This document shows, one piece after another, positions 46,957-59,172 of a stretch of DNA of 64,000 nucleotides (the stretch's first letter is position 1; the number at the start of each line of letters is the position of its first letter). Origin of the DNA: Mycolicibacterium sp. lyk4-40-TYG-92 (lineage in GTDB: Bacteria; Actinomycetota; Actinomycetes; Mycobacteriales; Mycobacteriaceae); contig NZ_JARVRX010000017.1 of NCBI RefSeq assembly GCF_030209435.1, positions 62,001 through 126,000 of the forward strand. Reading direction: 5' to 3'. A model generated the notes under the pieces. That model was given only the letters and a program-made list of their open reading frames with translations. It was not told the origin of the DNA and did not search any database. The position numbers and the translations under genes are program-made.

Positions 46957-48243
46957 CTAGTGCAGGTGACGTTCGTGTCCCGACTCACCCTTGTCCCCGA
47001 CGGCCAGCAGCGCCAACAGCGCGACCACCACGCCCGTCGTCATCACGCCCGCGAGCGCCAACTCACCGTTGCCCAGCGCGCCGACGAGCGGCGCCACCGC
47101 GGCGCCGAGCCCGAACTGGGCGGCGCCGAGCGCGGCCGCCGCGGTACCGGCGGCATCGGGGTGACGGGCCAGTGCGACGGCGGGTGTGTTCGGAATCACG
47201 AGCCCCATCGCGGCCAGCATCGCCCACACCGGAATCAGGAAACCGGCCAGCCCGCCGACGTGCAGCGCCGCCAGCGCGACGAACGCGAGGCCGAACACCG
47301 ACGCGGCCACCAGCGCGACCAGCGCGATCTTCTGTGGCTCGAACCGGCGCAGCAGTACGACGTTGAATTGGGTGGCACCGATGAGCGCGATCGCCCCGGC
47401 GGCGAACACCAGCGCGAAGGCCTGCTGGTCGAGGCCGTACCGCCCCTGCAGCACGAAGGCAGCACCGGCGATGTACGCGAACAGGCCCGACATGCCGAGG
47501 GCACCGACGAGGACCAGCACCACGAAGCGGATATCGCTCAGCACCTCGCCATACGTCCGCAGGATGGCCCGCAGTTGCAGCGGACGACGGTCGGCGACCG
47601 CGAGAGTCTCGGGCAGCGCCAGCACCGCCACCGCCAGGATCGCGCCGCCCAGTACGGCGAGCGCGGCGAACACCCAGTGCCACGAACCGCGCAGCAGCAC
47701 CGCGGCGCCCAGCGACGGCGCCAAGACCGGCGCCACGCCCAGGACCAGGATCAGTCGCGACATCACGACGGCCGCGACCGACTCTTCGAACAGGTCACTC
47801 ACCACCGCGATCGCCACCACCGAGGCCGCGGCGGCACCGACACCCTGCAGCGCGCGGGCGATGCCCAGCACTTCGATGTTCGGCGCGAACAGGCACAGCA
47901 GCGAAGCCGCCATGTGCAGGAGGATGCCGGCGACCAGGGGCCGCCGACGTCCCAGCGCGTCCGACAGCGGGCCGACGATCAGCTGACCGAGAGCCAGTCC
48001 ACCGAGCGTGCCCGTCAGCGTCAGCTGCGCGACCGATGACGACAACCCCAGCTCAGAAGCTATCCGGGGCAGAGCGGGCAGGTACATGTCGATGGTCAGC
48101 GGGCCGAGCGCGACCAGCAGGCCGAGCACCACGATCATCCGGGTGCGGCTCGGCGCCGGACGGACGTCCGGAGCCCCGGCGGGCACGCCAGTGCCGGCCG
48201 CGTCGCCTACCGCTGTCAGATCCACAAGGGGCGATGCTGCCAT
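46957..48243 (-). CDS. MFS multidrug transporter, Bcr/CflA type
   Basis: 428 residues from the ATG at 48243 (MAASPLVDLTAVGDAAGTGV). Twelve helices. TM1 has the Bcr/CflA signature LVALGPLTIDMYLPALPRIA (about 63). Motif A follows as GQLIVGPLSDALGRRRPLVAG near 105, and TM5 motif C as LVLGVAPVLAPSLG. Exports drugs such as bicyclomycin or chloramphenicol in relatives. It is on the same strand as the DHA2 MFS gene but separated by 140 bases, so probably transcribed on its own. No local regulator is present. Confidence 0.87.
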   Translation of the reverse strand: MAASPLVDLTAVGDAAGTGVPAGAPDVRPAPSRTRMIVVLGLLVALGPLTIDMYLPALPRIASELGLSSSVAQLTLTGTLGGLALGQLIVGPLSDALGRRRPLVAGILLHMAASLLCLFAPNIEVLGIARALQGVGAAAASVVAIAVVSDLFEESVAAVVMSRLILVLGVAPVLAPSLGAAVLLRGSWHWVFAALAVLGGAILAVAVLALPETLAVADRRPLQLRAILRTYGEVLSDIRFVVLVLVGALGMSGLFAYIAGAAFVLQGRYGLDQQAFALVFAAGAIALIGATQFNVVLLRRFEPQKIALVALVAASVFGLAFVALAALHVGGLAGFLIPVWAMLAAMGLVIPNTPAVALARHPDAAGTAAAALGAAQFGLGAAVAPLVGALGNGELALAGVMTTGVVVALLALLAVGDKGESGHERHLH

Positions 48244-48439
48244 GAATATGGTTAGCAATGCATACCGGTTTTTTCTTCCCGGCAAACCGGGCGGTCGCGC
48301 CACTGGCCCGGATGGCGCAGATGGCGCGGCCGGAGTGATCCGCGTTACCAGCTCAGCCGGTATGGGCACTCAGATGCCGCGCCGATCGTTGACCACGCGT
48401 TAGCCTGAATTCCTGAGCAAGAGATGGAGAGGCCGGCCG

Positions 48440-49210
48440 ATGAGTGCTCGCTCCAGCATGAAGGGGCAGTTGCCTGTGAAGCATGACGCCCATGCCGAGA
48501 ACCCTGGCGCCGCCGCCAAGGCGCTCTCGCGCATCCTCGAGGGCGGCGCCCGGGTGCAGGCGCCGGCCGTGGCCGCGTACGTGAACCGGTTGCGCGAGCA
48601 CAACCCCGGTGCCACCCCGGCCGAGATCATCACCAGACTCGAGAAGCACTACCTGGCCGCGACCATGGCCAGCGGCGCCGCAGTCGGATCGGCCGCGGCC
48701 TTCCCCGGCATCGGCACCCTCGTGGCGATGTCGGCGGTCGCCGGCGAGACCGTGGTGTTCCTCGAAGCGACCGCGGTGTTCGCCCTGGCGGTGGCCGAGG
48801 TGCACGGCATCCCGGTCACCGAGCGGGAGCGTCGTCGCGCGCTGGTGCTCGCCGTTCTCGTCGGCGATGAGGGCAAGCACGCCATCGGGGACCTGCTCGG
48901 CACCGGCCGCACCAGCGGCGCGTGGCTCGCCGACGGCGCCGCCACGGTTCCGCTACCGGCTGTGTCGCAATTGAATTCGCGGCTGCTGAAGTTCTTCGTG
49001 AAGAAGTACACGCTCAAGCGCGGCGCCATCGCCTTCGGCAAGCTGCTGCCTGTCGGCGTCGGCGCGGTGATCGGCGGTGTCGGCAACCGGTTGATGAGCA
49101 AGAAGATCATCGAGAACGCCCGCACGGCCTTCGGGCCGCCGCCGGCGCGGTGGCGCCAGACGCTGCTCGTGCTGCCCGAGGCACGGGATAGCAAACTCTC
49201 CGCAGATTGA
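48440..49210 (+). CDS. conserved mycobacterial membrane protein (Rv1249c-type)
   Basis: 256 residues; the ATG at 48440 follows a GGAGAGG ribosome site by about nine bases. Soluble helical N-terminus, two hydrophobic hairpin segments near 73-110 (ATMASGAAVGSAAAFPGIGT and LVAMSAVAGETVVFLEATAV) and a third near 205-220 (LLPVGVGAVIGGVGNRLM). The family function is unknown to me. It lies just upstream of kgd on the same strand, with 156 bases between, as in H37Rv. Its -10 may be TAGCCT at 48396-48401. Confidence 0.75.
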   Translation: MSARSSMKGQLPVKHDAHAENPGAAAKALSRILEGGARVQAPAVAAYVNRLREHNPGATPAEIITRLEKHYLAATMASGAAVGSAAAFPGIGTLVAMSAVAGETVVFLEATAVFALAVAEVHGIPVTERERRRALVLAVLVGDEGKHAIGDLLGTGRTSGAWLADGAATVPLPAVSQLNSRLLKFFVKKYTLKRGAIAFGKLLPVGVGAVIGGVGNRLMSKKIIENARTAFGPPPARWRQTLLVLPEARDSKLSAD

Positions 49211-49257
49211 TGCGCCAATAGGTGGGCTTCCGCCGTCCGCGGAATCGACCGACGGGT

Positions 49258-49263
49258 TAGCCT
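49258..49263 (+). promoter_or_regulatory. possible -10 element for kgd
   Basis: TAGCCT within GGGTTAGCCTTAGGC, giving a 5' leader of about 100 bases before the GTG at 49367. A GAAGGAAAC purine run lies about 20 bases before the start. Weak evidence. Confidence 0.3.
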
Positions 49264-49366
49264 TAGGCGGCACGGGGGCGGGCGACCGCCGACACAACAG
49301 ATGGCGGGTACGCCGGGCTGAGGTCCAGCGCTCGTCGGACAGAAGGAAACGAGGCGAATAGCGGCC

Positions 49367-53091
<3,725 letters not shown>

Positions 53092-53095
<4 letters not shown>

Positions 53096-54198
53096 TCACC
53101 GAACGTGGGCTTGTGTGCGAACTTCCGGCGGAGTTTCGCACGCAAGCCCATTTTCGTGTGTTGGGTGTGTGCGCGTTTGTGTGCCAGGGCGGCGCCGGCC
53201 ACTGCGACGCGGTCGGCGTCGAATCCCGCCGGCGGGCCGGACAGACCCAGCAGTGCCTGCAGCAGCGAGTCCTCGGCAGCGGCCAGCGTTCGGCGGGTGC
53301 TGCCGGACGGCCCGGACGGCTTGGTCGTCGGGTGCCCGGGCAGCCGCTGCAGGCCCGCGGCCCAGGGCCGAACCGCGTCGTCACCGACCCGTCCGACAGC
53401 CGACCTGATGGCGGCCAACTCCCGGGCCAGCACGCTGGGCGCCGGATAGGCGCCATCCCGTTCCAGCATGACGGCGGGCAACACCGTTCTGCGCGCGAGC
53501 TCAGCGAGCAGGTGCAGGATCGGTTCGGCCACATCGGCGGTGTGGGTGTCATGCCAGACGCCGTCGCGCAGGTCTCCCCCGGCGACGTGGACGTAGGCGA
53601 TCCGCTCCAACGGCAGCGTGTCGAGCGCATCGAGCGGGTCAGCGCCGAAGTTGACGGCCGACGTGTACAGGTTGGCCACATCGAGCAGCAGGAGCGCGCC
53701 CGTGCGTTCGACGATCTCGCACAGGAACTGCGCCTCGGTGAACTCGTCGTCGGGCCAGGCCACGACGGATGCCACGTGTTCGAGGGCCAGCGGGACGGCG
53801 AGTGCATCCTGGGCGATCCGGACATTGGCCACGACGACGTCGAGCGCGGCCCGGCTGCGCGGTACGGGCAGGAGGTGGCCGGCTTCGCGGCCGCCTGCGC
53901 GCACGAAAGCGATGTGCTCGCTGACCAACGGGGCACCGAGGGCCGCCGCGCAGTCGCCGAGGTGCTTCAGCCGGCCGGATTCGGGCCGCTCCGCGCCTCC
54001 CAGCGACAGCGAAACTCCGTGCGGCACAACAGGAATTCCGCGGCCACGAATCGCCGCCAACGACTCCGGCAGGGCATCGGGCCGGATGCCCTCGGCGATC
54101 ACCTCCATGAATTCGACACCGGGCAGTCGCTCGATGGTGAGGTCGATCTCGGGCCGCCAGCCGATACCAACGGCCGGCCCGGGGGCACCGGTGGTCAT
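53092..54198 (-). CDS. DUF692 / MNIO-family multinuclear iron enzyme (MbnB/TglH-like)
   Basis: 368 residues from the ATG at 54198, overlapping the upstream stop as ATGA. TIM-barrel DUF692 motifs with likely metal ligands: His60 ([12 protein letters not shown]), Glu94-His95 (SEHIAF), Glu140 (LALEHVAS), Asp173 and Asn176 (LLLDVANLY), His204 (YVHVAGGD), Asp217 and His219 (WHDTHT), Glu246 ([10 protein letters not shown]). Known members use a mixed-valent iron cluster to modify cysteines in ribosomal peptides, as in methanobactin (MbnB) and TglH. Its partner gene upstream encodes a membrane protein with a Gly/Cys tail, a plausible substrate. The kgd terminator is embedded in its 3' end. Confidence 0.85.
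53107..53154 (+). terminator. intrinsic terminator of kgd inside the convergent DUF692 coding region
   Basis: Arms GGGCTTGTGTGCGAA (53107-53121) and TTCGCACGCAAGCCC (53135-53149) form a 15-base stem with one G-U-type mismatch and a 13-base loop. ATTTT follows at 53150-53154. It begins 12 bases after the kgd stop. The same bases encode the last residues of the DUF692 protein. Rare for this genome in having a T-run. Confidence 0.75.
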
Positions 54199-54278
54199 CC
54201 GCCGCACCCGCCGCATCCGCCACAACCACCGCCGCCGCAACCCCCACAGCTGGTGCCGCCACCGCAGCCACCGCCGCC
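54195..54278 (-). repeat. low-complexity Gly/Cys coding tract
   Basis: A run of GGN/TGC codons encoding the 27-residue tail. Its tandem GGCGGGTGC-like units can slip during replication, so length variation between strains is expected. Confidence 0.6.
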
Positions 54279-55082
54279 TGCGACACCGGCGCTGCCGAGC
54301 AGCGACGTGCGCAGATCGTCATCGGTCAGTGCGGCGAAACCGAGCAGCGCGACGCCGACCACCTGCGCCTGGCGCAGGGCCTCGCTTTGTCCGGTGTCGG
54401 TCGCAGGCTCGTTCAGGCCCACGCCGGACTCGTACCGGTTCTTCATGCCCTGCAGCGCGAGCTGCCCCGCAGCCGACGGGCGGTGCGCCGCATCGGCAAG
54501 AAACGACTTCACCAGGGCGAGCGTCGACAGACCGGTGGCCACCAGGAAAACCGACAGCAGAATGACCTTGTGGTGCAGCTCGATGCCGTTGATCAGGCGG
54601 ATCAGGCCGACGGCCCACACCGCGCACGGCAGCAGCACGCAGGCGCGCAGCACGCTGGTCGAGGCGCCGTCGAGAAGCAGGCCCCGCGCGCGCAACCGGT
54701 CACCGATCGCCATGACGTGCGGGTGCTTGCGCAGCCGCCTCATCGCGGCCTTCCGGCGGCGGGTCGTGGATACGCCGGCGGCGACGGCCGCATCCACGTC
54801 GTCGAGCGCGACGCCGGCGGGAAGTGTGAGCGCACCGCCGCGGGAAACCAGAAGCCGGTCACTCAAGGCCAGGTTCGCGATCGCCGCGCTGACGGTGCGG
54901 TCCGGGCCGCCGGCCAGGTACGCGGTCTCATACGGGTCCAGCAGCGGCCGCGGATTCTCCGCGTCGGCTTCCTCGTGGGTCAACACGGCCCGGAAGCCGT
55001 ACATCAGCGCCAGCGCGAGCAGGTAGGTGACGAGATAGACGCCCAGAAACTGCGGTCCGGTCAGCGCCCATGATGCGGTCAT
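54195..55082 (-). CDS. TIGR04222-type membrane protein with Gly/Cys-rich C-terminal tail
   Basis: 295 residues from the ATG at 55082, with AAGGAG nine bases upstream. TM1 spans about 11-30 (QFLGVYLVTYLLALALMYGF). A cytoplasmic basic segment (TTRRRKAAMRRLRKH) follows, and two helices cover about 143-192. The last 27 residues are Gly plus six Cys at 273, 279, 282, 287, 290 and 293, with spacings of 6, 3, 5, 3 and 3. From memory TIGR04222 proteins end in such low-complexity tails and sit next to DUF692 genes, which is the case here. The tail may be modified or bind metal. Function is not established. Confidence 0.72.
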   Translation of the reverse strand: MTASWALTGPQFLGVYLVTYLLALALMYGFRAVLTHEEADAENPRPLLDPYETAYLAGGPDRTVSAAIANLALSDRLLVSRGGALTLPAGVALDDVDAAVAAGVSTTRRRKAAMRRLRKHPHVMAIGDRLRARGLLLDGASTSVLRACVLLPCAVWAVGLIRLINGIELHHKVILLSVFLVATGLSTLALVKSFLADAAHRPSAAGQLALQGMKNRYESGVGLNEPATDTGQSEALRQAQVVGVALLGFAALTDDDLRTSLLGSAGVAGGGGCGGGTSCGGCGGGGCGGCGGCGG

Positions 55083-55213
55083 CGGAATCAACTCCTTGCC
55101 ATCGGGTCGAAGAAGCGGAGTGGTCAAGCGAGCGTCTCCGCAATGTCGGCGAGAAGCGACAAAATGCGCTTGCGGCGGCCGTTTCCTTGCATGATTCACA
55201 GATTGGGCGCCGC

Positions 55214-55231
55214 TGGTACCGTCGGGTACCA
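55214..55231. promoter_or_regulatory. inverted repeat in the divergent gap before the SDR pair
   Basis: TGGTACC (55214-55220) and GGTACCA (55225-55231), a perfect 7-base inverted repeat with 4-base spacing. A third GGTACC occurs at 55284-55289, four bases before a TACTGT -10 candidate (55293-55298). The 253-base gap separates the TIGR04222-type gene from the SDR genes. The rest of it shows no gene. Operator role inferred. Confidence 0.5.
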
Positions 55232-55335
55232 TTGGAAACCGCACGCGTCCTGCGGCCCCCACCCGGTGCCATCCGACACCGGCGGTACCGGCTACTGTCG
55301 CTAGCAGCACGCGCATCGACCACAAGGGAGTGTTC

Positions 55336-56172
55336 ATGGAGGGCTTCGCCGGGAAAGTCTGTGTCGTCACCGGAGCCGGATCGGGTATCGGTCAGGCCCT
55401 CGCCATCGAGCTCGCCCGCTCGGGCGCCAAGCTGGCGATCAGCGACGTCAACACCGAAGGCCTCGCCGAGACCGAGGAGCGGATCAAGGCCATCGGCGCC
55501 CCCGTCAAGGCCGACCGCCTCAACGTCACCGAGCGCGAAGCCTTCGCGCTCTATGCCGACGCCGTTGCCGAGCACTTCGGCAAGGTCAACCAGATCTACA
55601 ACAACGCCGGCATCGCCTTCACCGGCGACATCGAGGTCAGCCAGTTCAAGGACATCGAACGGGTCATGGACGTCAACTTCTGGGGCGTCGTCAACGGCAC
55701 CAAGGAATTCCTGCCGCACCTGATCGCCTCCGGCGACGGGCACGTCGTCAACGTCTCCAGTGTCTTCGGCCTTTTCGCCGTCCCCGGCCAGGCCGCCTAC
55801 AACGCGTCCAAGTTCGCCGTCCGCGGCTTCACCGAGGCACTGCGCCAGGAGATGAAGCTCGCCGGCCACCCCGTCAAGGTCACCACGGTGCACCCCGGCG
55901 GCGTGAAGACCGGCATCGCCCGCAACTCCACCGCCGCCGAGGGCCTGGACGCGCAGGAGCTGGCCAAGACCTTCGACGCGAAGCTGGCCAAGACGACCCC
56001 CGAGCGCGCCGCCAAGATCATCCTCGAGGCGGTCCGCAAGGGCCACGCCCGAGTCCTCGTCGGCCCGGACGCCAAGCTGCTCGACGTGATCATCCGGGCC
56101 ACCGGCTCGGGGGCCTACCAGGACCTGTTCTCACGGGTCACGTCCCGCCTCCTGCCGACGCGTTCGCACTGA
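55336..56172 (+). CDS. short-chain dehydrogenase/reductase, tandem paralogue 1 (Rv1245c-type)
   Basis: 278 residues from the ATG at 55336 behind AAGGGAG. Rossmann motif TGAGSGIG (12-19), NNAG (89-92) and catalytic Ser142, Tyr155 and Lys159 (YNASK). Classical SDR, NAD(P)-dependent, substrate unknown. The C-terminal extension TTPERAAKIILEAVRKGHAR is shared with its neighbour. About four fifths of residues are identical to the next gene, and the two ribosome sites are also alike, showing a tandem duplication. M. tuberculosis has one copy, from memory. Confidence 0.9.
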   Translation: MEGFAGKVCVVTGAGSGIGQALAIELARSGAKLAISDVNTEGLAETEERIKAIGAPVKADRLNVTEREAFALYADAVAEHFGKVNQIYNNAGIAFTGDIEVSQFKDIERVMDVNFWGVVNGTKEFLPHLIASGDGHVVNVSSVFGLFAVPGQAAYNASKFAVRGFTEALRQEMKLAGHPVKVTTVHPGGVKTGIARNSTAAEGLDAQELAKTFDAKLAKTTPERAAKIILEAVRKGHARVLVGPDAKLLDVIIRATGSGAYQDLFSRVTSRLLPTRSH

Positions 56173-56200
56173 CGCCCACCACCACGAAAAAGGAGTGGTC

Positions 56201-57031
56201 ATGGAGGGATTCGCCGGCAAGGTCTGTGTGATCACCGGAGCCGGGTCGGGTATCGGACAGGCCCTGGCCATCGAACTGGCGCGCTCGGGCGCCAAGCTGG
56301 CGATCAGCGACATCGACACCGAGGGCCTGGCGAAGACCGAGGAACAGGTCAAGGCCATCGGCGCCGAAGTGAAAGCCGACCGGCTGAACGTCGCCGAGCG
56401 GGAGGCCTTCGCGCTCTACGCCGACGAGGTGGCCAAGCACTTCGGCAAGGTCAACCAGATCTACAACAACGCCGGCATCGCCTTCACCGGCGATCTCGAG
56501 GTCAGCCAGTTCAAGGACATCGAGCGGGTCATGGACGTGGACTTCTGGGGCGTCGTCAACGGCACCAAGGTCTTCCTGCCGCACCTGATCGCCTCGGGCG
56601 ACGGGCACGTCGTCAATGTCTCGAGCATCTTCGGCCTGTTCGCGGTGCCCAGCCAATCCGCTTACAATGCAGCAAAATTCGCCGTCCGCGGCTTCACCGA
56701 GGCGCTGCGCCAGGAGATGAAGCTCGCGGGGCATCCGGTGAAAGTCACCACGGTGCACCCCGGCGGCATCAAGACCAACATCGTGCGCAACTCGACCGCG
56801 GCCGCGGACATCGACTCCGCGGGCCTGAACAAGCTGTTCGACAAGGGCACCCTGACCACCCCGGAACGGGCCGCCAAGATCATCCTCGACGCGGTCCGCA
56901 AGGGTCACGCGCGGGTGCTGGTCGGGCCCGACGCCAAGATCATCGACGTGATCGTCCGCATCACCGGGTCTGGTGCCTACCAGGGCCTGTTCGCGGCCAT
57001 CGCGGGACGAGTCCTGCCGAAACTCGGCTAG
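56201..57031 (+). CDS. short-chain dehydrogenase/reductase, tandem paralogue 2 (Rv1245c-type)
   Basis: 276 residues from the ATG at 56201 behind AAAAAGGAG. TGAGSGIG, NNAG, Ser in SSIFG and YNAAK are intact, so it should be active like its neighbour. It differs mostly in residues 45-60 and 200-225 (NSTAAADIDSAGLNKLFDKG), near the substrate lid, which may change specificity. 28 bases separate the copies, so they form one transcript. Its stop interlocks with that of lpqZ (CTAG). Confidence 0.9.
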   Translation: MEGFAGKVCVITGAGSGIGQALAIELARSGAKLAISDIDTEGLAKTEEQVKAIGAEVKADRLNVAEREAFALYADEVAKHFGKVNQIYNNAGIAFTGDLEVSQFKDIERVMDVDFWGVVNGTKVFLPHLIASGDGHVVNVSSIFGLFAVPSQSAYNAAKFAVRGFTEALRQEMKLAGHPVKVTTVHPGGIKTNIVRNSTAAADIDSAGLNKLFDKGTLTTPERAAKIILDAVRKGHARVLVGPDAKIIDVIVRITGSGAYQGLFAAIAGRVLPKLG

Positions 57032-57888
57032 TGGTCCAGCGGGTGCTGGGCCAGCCACGCACCCGCCACCGCCGCCGGATCGGCGCCCTTGGCGACCTGA
57101 CCGATCAGGTCGGTCAGCGTCGCGGTGTCGAGTTCGCCGGCAATTCCGTTGAGCGCCAACACCTGTTGCTCACCCAGAACGTTGCGCCGGTACAAGGGCA
57201 CCACGTTCTCCGCGCGGATCAGCGCGGTCCGGTCGGTCAGCACCGTCACGCCCGACGGTGCCGCCGGCGCCGCGGTCGAGGTCCAGGCCACCGTCACCGC
57301 GCCGGCCTTGAGCGCTTCGAAAAGGGTTGCGGTGTCCTTGAATTCACGAGCGACCGGCAGGACACAGTCCCCCACGCGAGCTGGGTGCGCGTCGCCTGTC
57401 ACCACGCCGACGGACAATCCGCCGCAATGCCCCGGCAGCGCCGCGACATCGCGCTTGCCCCACCGGTCCGCCGTCGCCGCGGTGACCGCGACGGCCGGCT
57501 TGTCCTGCGCTGACGCGGTGTAGTCGGCGGCGGCGACACCTTCCGGCAGCGCCGAGATCATCGACCGGTACACCTGCTCGTCGGCCCGTGCCGTGGCATG
57601 CGGGACGAACCGGGCGAGCAGTTCACCGGTCAGCCCCGGCGCCACCGTCACATCGGCGGAGTCAAGGGCCGCAACGGGATCCGGAACCAGGTGCACGCGG
57701 GTCGGAATACCGAAATATCCCAGCGCCGCCGAGTACAGATGAGCGAGCAGTTTCGACTCGCTCGTCGGCGCGGCACCGACGGTGACCGCCGGGGGCCCCG
57801 GCACGGATTGCCCGCTGCTGCAGCCCGCCGTCGCCGCGGTGAGCAGTGCGGCCAGCGCCACACCGCCCGCCGCGACCCGGCGGCTCAT
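57028..57888 (-). CDS. lpqZ: lipoprotein LpqZ, glycine betaine/osmoprotectant-binding type
   Basis: 286 residues. The signal peptide MSRRVAAGGVALAALLTAAT ends in lipobox AGC (Cys about 23). The mature part is a type II periplasmic-binding fold of the OpuAC/ProX kind: VTVGAAPTSESKLLAHLYSA near 35, VTVAPGLTGELLARF near 80, and a late VLTDRTALIRAENVVPLYRR near 215. No transporter genes are adjacent. It is five bases downstream of the malic enzyme gene and probably co-transcribed with it. Confidence 0.85.
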   Translation of the reverse strand: MSRRVAAGGVALAALLTAATAGCSSGQSVPGPPAVTVGAAPTSESKLLAHLYSAALGYFGIPTRVHLVPDPVAALDSADVTVAPGLTGELLARFVPHATARADEQVYRSMISALPEGVAAADYTASAQDKPAVAVTAATADRWGKRDVAALPGHCGGLSVGVVTGDAHPARVGDCVLPVAREFKDTATLFEALKAGAVTVAWTSTAAPAAPSGVTVLTDRTALIRAENVVPLYRRNVLGEQQVLALNGIAGELDTATLTDLIGQVAKGADPAAVAGAWLAQHPLDH

Positions 57889-57893
57889 GGCGC

Positions 57894-59072
57894 TCAGGCT
57901 TGCGACGCGGCGGCCACTGCGGCTGCCACCGCCGGACCCACGCGCGGGTCGAGAGCGCTGGGCACGATGTAGTCGACCGTCAGGTCGTCGCCCACGACCG
58001 AGAAGATGGCTTCTGCGGCAGCCACTTTCATGGCCTCGGTGATACGGCGGGCACCGGCGTCCAGGGCGCCGCGGAACACGCCGGGGAACGCCAGCACATT
58101 GTTGATCTGGTTCGGGAAGTCGCTGCGCCCGGTCGCCACCACCGCGGCGTACTTGCGGGCCGCGTCGGGGTGGATCTCCGGGTCCGGGTTGGACAGCGCG
58201 AACACGATGCCCCCCGGCGCCATCGTGGCGATGAGCTCTTCGGGCACCAGACCGGCAGACACCCCGAGGAAGACGTCGGCGCCATCGAGCGCCTCGGCGA
58301 CACCACCGGTGACGCCACGCGGGTTGGTGCGGCCGGCGAGCTCGGCCTTGAAGGAGTTGAGGTCGTTGCGACCGGAGTGCACGACGCCCTTGCTGTCGAG
58401 GACGATGATGTCGCGAATGCCGCTGGCCAGCATGATGTTGGTGCAGGCCACACCAGCCGCACCGGCACCGGACACAACGACCTTGAGGTTGTGCATGTCG
58501 CGCTCGAGCACCTTCGTGGCGCCCAGCAGCGCGGCGAGCACCACGATGGCGGTGCCGTGCTGGTCGTCATGCATGACCGGGCAGTCCAGCGCCTCGATGA
58601 CGCGGCGCTCGATCTCGAAACATCGCGGCGCGGAGATGTCCTCCAGGTTGACTGCGCCGAACGTCGGACGCAGCCGGATCAGGGTCTCGACGATCTCGTC
58701 GGGATCCTTGGTGTCCAGCACGATCGGGATGGAGTCGAGGCCGCCGAAGGTCTTGAACAGGGCGCTCTTGCCCTCCATGACCGGCAGCGAGGCCGCCGGT
58801 CCGATGTCGCCGAGGCCGAGCACGGCGCTGCCGTCGCTGACGACGGCGACCAGGCGGTTGGCCCACGTGTACTTCTTGGCCAGGGTCGCGTCAGCCGCGA
58901 TGGCACGGCTGACCTGCGCGACGCCCGGGGTGTAGGCGATCGACAACGCGCGCTGGGTATCCAGCGGCTCGTTGAGGGCTACGGAGAGCTTGCCCCCTTC
59001 GTGGGCGGCGAAAATCTCCGCGTCATCGATGACCACCTGGGGTGTGCGCACAGCGCCTGACTTATCTGACAC
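57894..59072 (-). CDS. NAD(P)-dependent malic enzyme
   Basis: 392 residues from a GTG. Short bacterial malic enzyme form: AYTPGVAQVSRAIAAD near 47, VVSDGSAVLGLGDIGPAASL near 77, the catalytic-metal segment GAVNLEDISAPRCFEIE near 138 and MHDDQHGTAIVVLAALL near 166. A Rossmann VVVSGAGAAGVACTNIML lies near 198. It decarboxylates malate to pyruvate. It lacks the phosphotransacetylase-like C-domain of long forms. In H37Rv I recall mdh at a similar position, so this gene is a difference. A TAGCCT hexamer six bases before the GTG suggests a leaderless transcript. Confidence 0.92.
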   Translation of the reverse strand: MSDKSGAVRTPQVVIDDAEIFAAHEGGKLSVALNEPLDTQRALSIAYTPGVAQVSRAIAADATLAKKYTWANRLVAVVSDGSAVLGLGDIGPAASLPVMEGKSALFKTFGGLDSIPIVLDTKDPDEIVETLIRLRPTFGAVNLEDISAPRCFEIERRVIEALDCPVMHDDQHGTAIVVLAALLGATKVLERDMHNLKVVVSGAGAAGVACTNIMLASGIRDIIVLDSKGVVHSGRNDLNSFKAELAGRTNPRGVTGGVAEALDGADVFLGVSAGLVPEELIATMAPGGIVFALSNPDPEIHPDAARKYAAVVATGRSDFPNQINNVLAFPGVFRGALDAGARRITEAMKVAAAEAIFSVVGDDLTVDYIVPSALDPRVGPAVAAAVAAASQA

Positions 59073-59078
59073 CGCGTC

Positions 59079-59084
59079 AGGCTA
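59079..59084 (-). promoter_or_regulatory. -10 element for the malic enzyme-lpqZ operon (leaderless)
   Basis: Minus-strand TAGCCT (59084-59079) followed by six bases and the GTG at 59072. No Shine-Dalgarno sequence. Inferred from spacing. Confidence 0.5.
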
Positions 59085-59172
59085 CTTCACTCAATTGTTA
59101 CTCGCGGGTTCCGCGTAGCATTTGCGACTGGTCTATTGATCCACGAAGTCCGCCCCACGGGAGGTCAGCCGC

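Noticed and set aside
49251-49270. IdeR-like sequence TTAGCCTTAGG upstream of kgd
   Set aside because: Too few matches to the 19-base iron box and not palindromic; better read as a possible -10.
54198-54240. Start of the DUF692 gene at 54240
   Set aside because: The extra residues are Arg/Trp-rich and come from the Gly/Cys coding tract read out of frame. The ATG at 54198 gives the ATGA overlap and the family N-terminus.
59073-59172. Magnesium riboswitch upstream of corA
   Set aside because: The gap is 100 bases, shared with a divergent promoter, and has no M-box-like paired elements that I can see.
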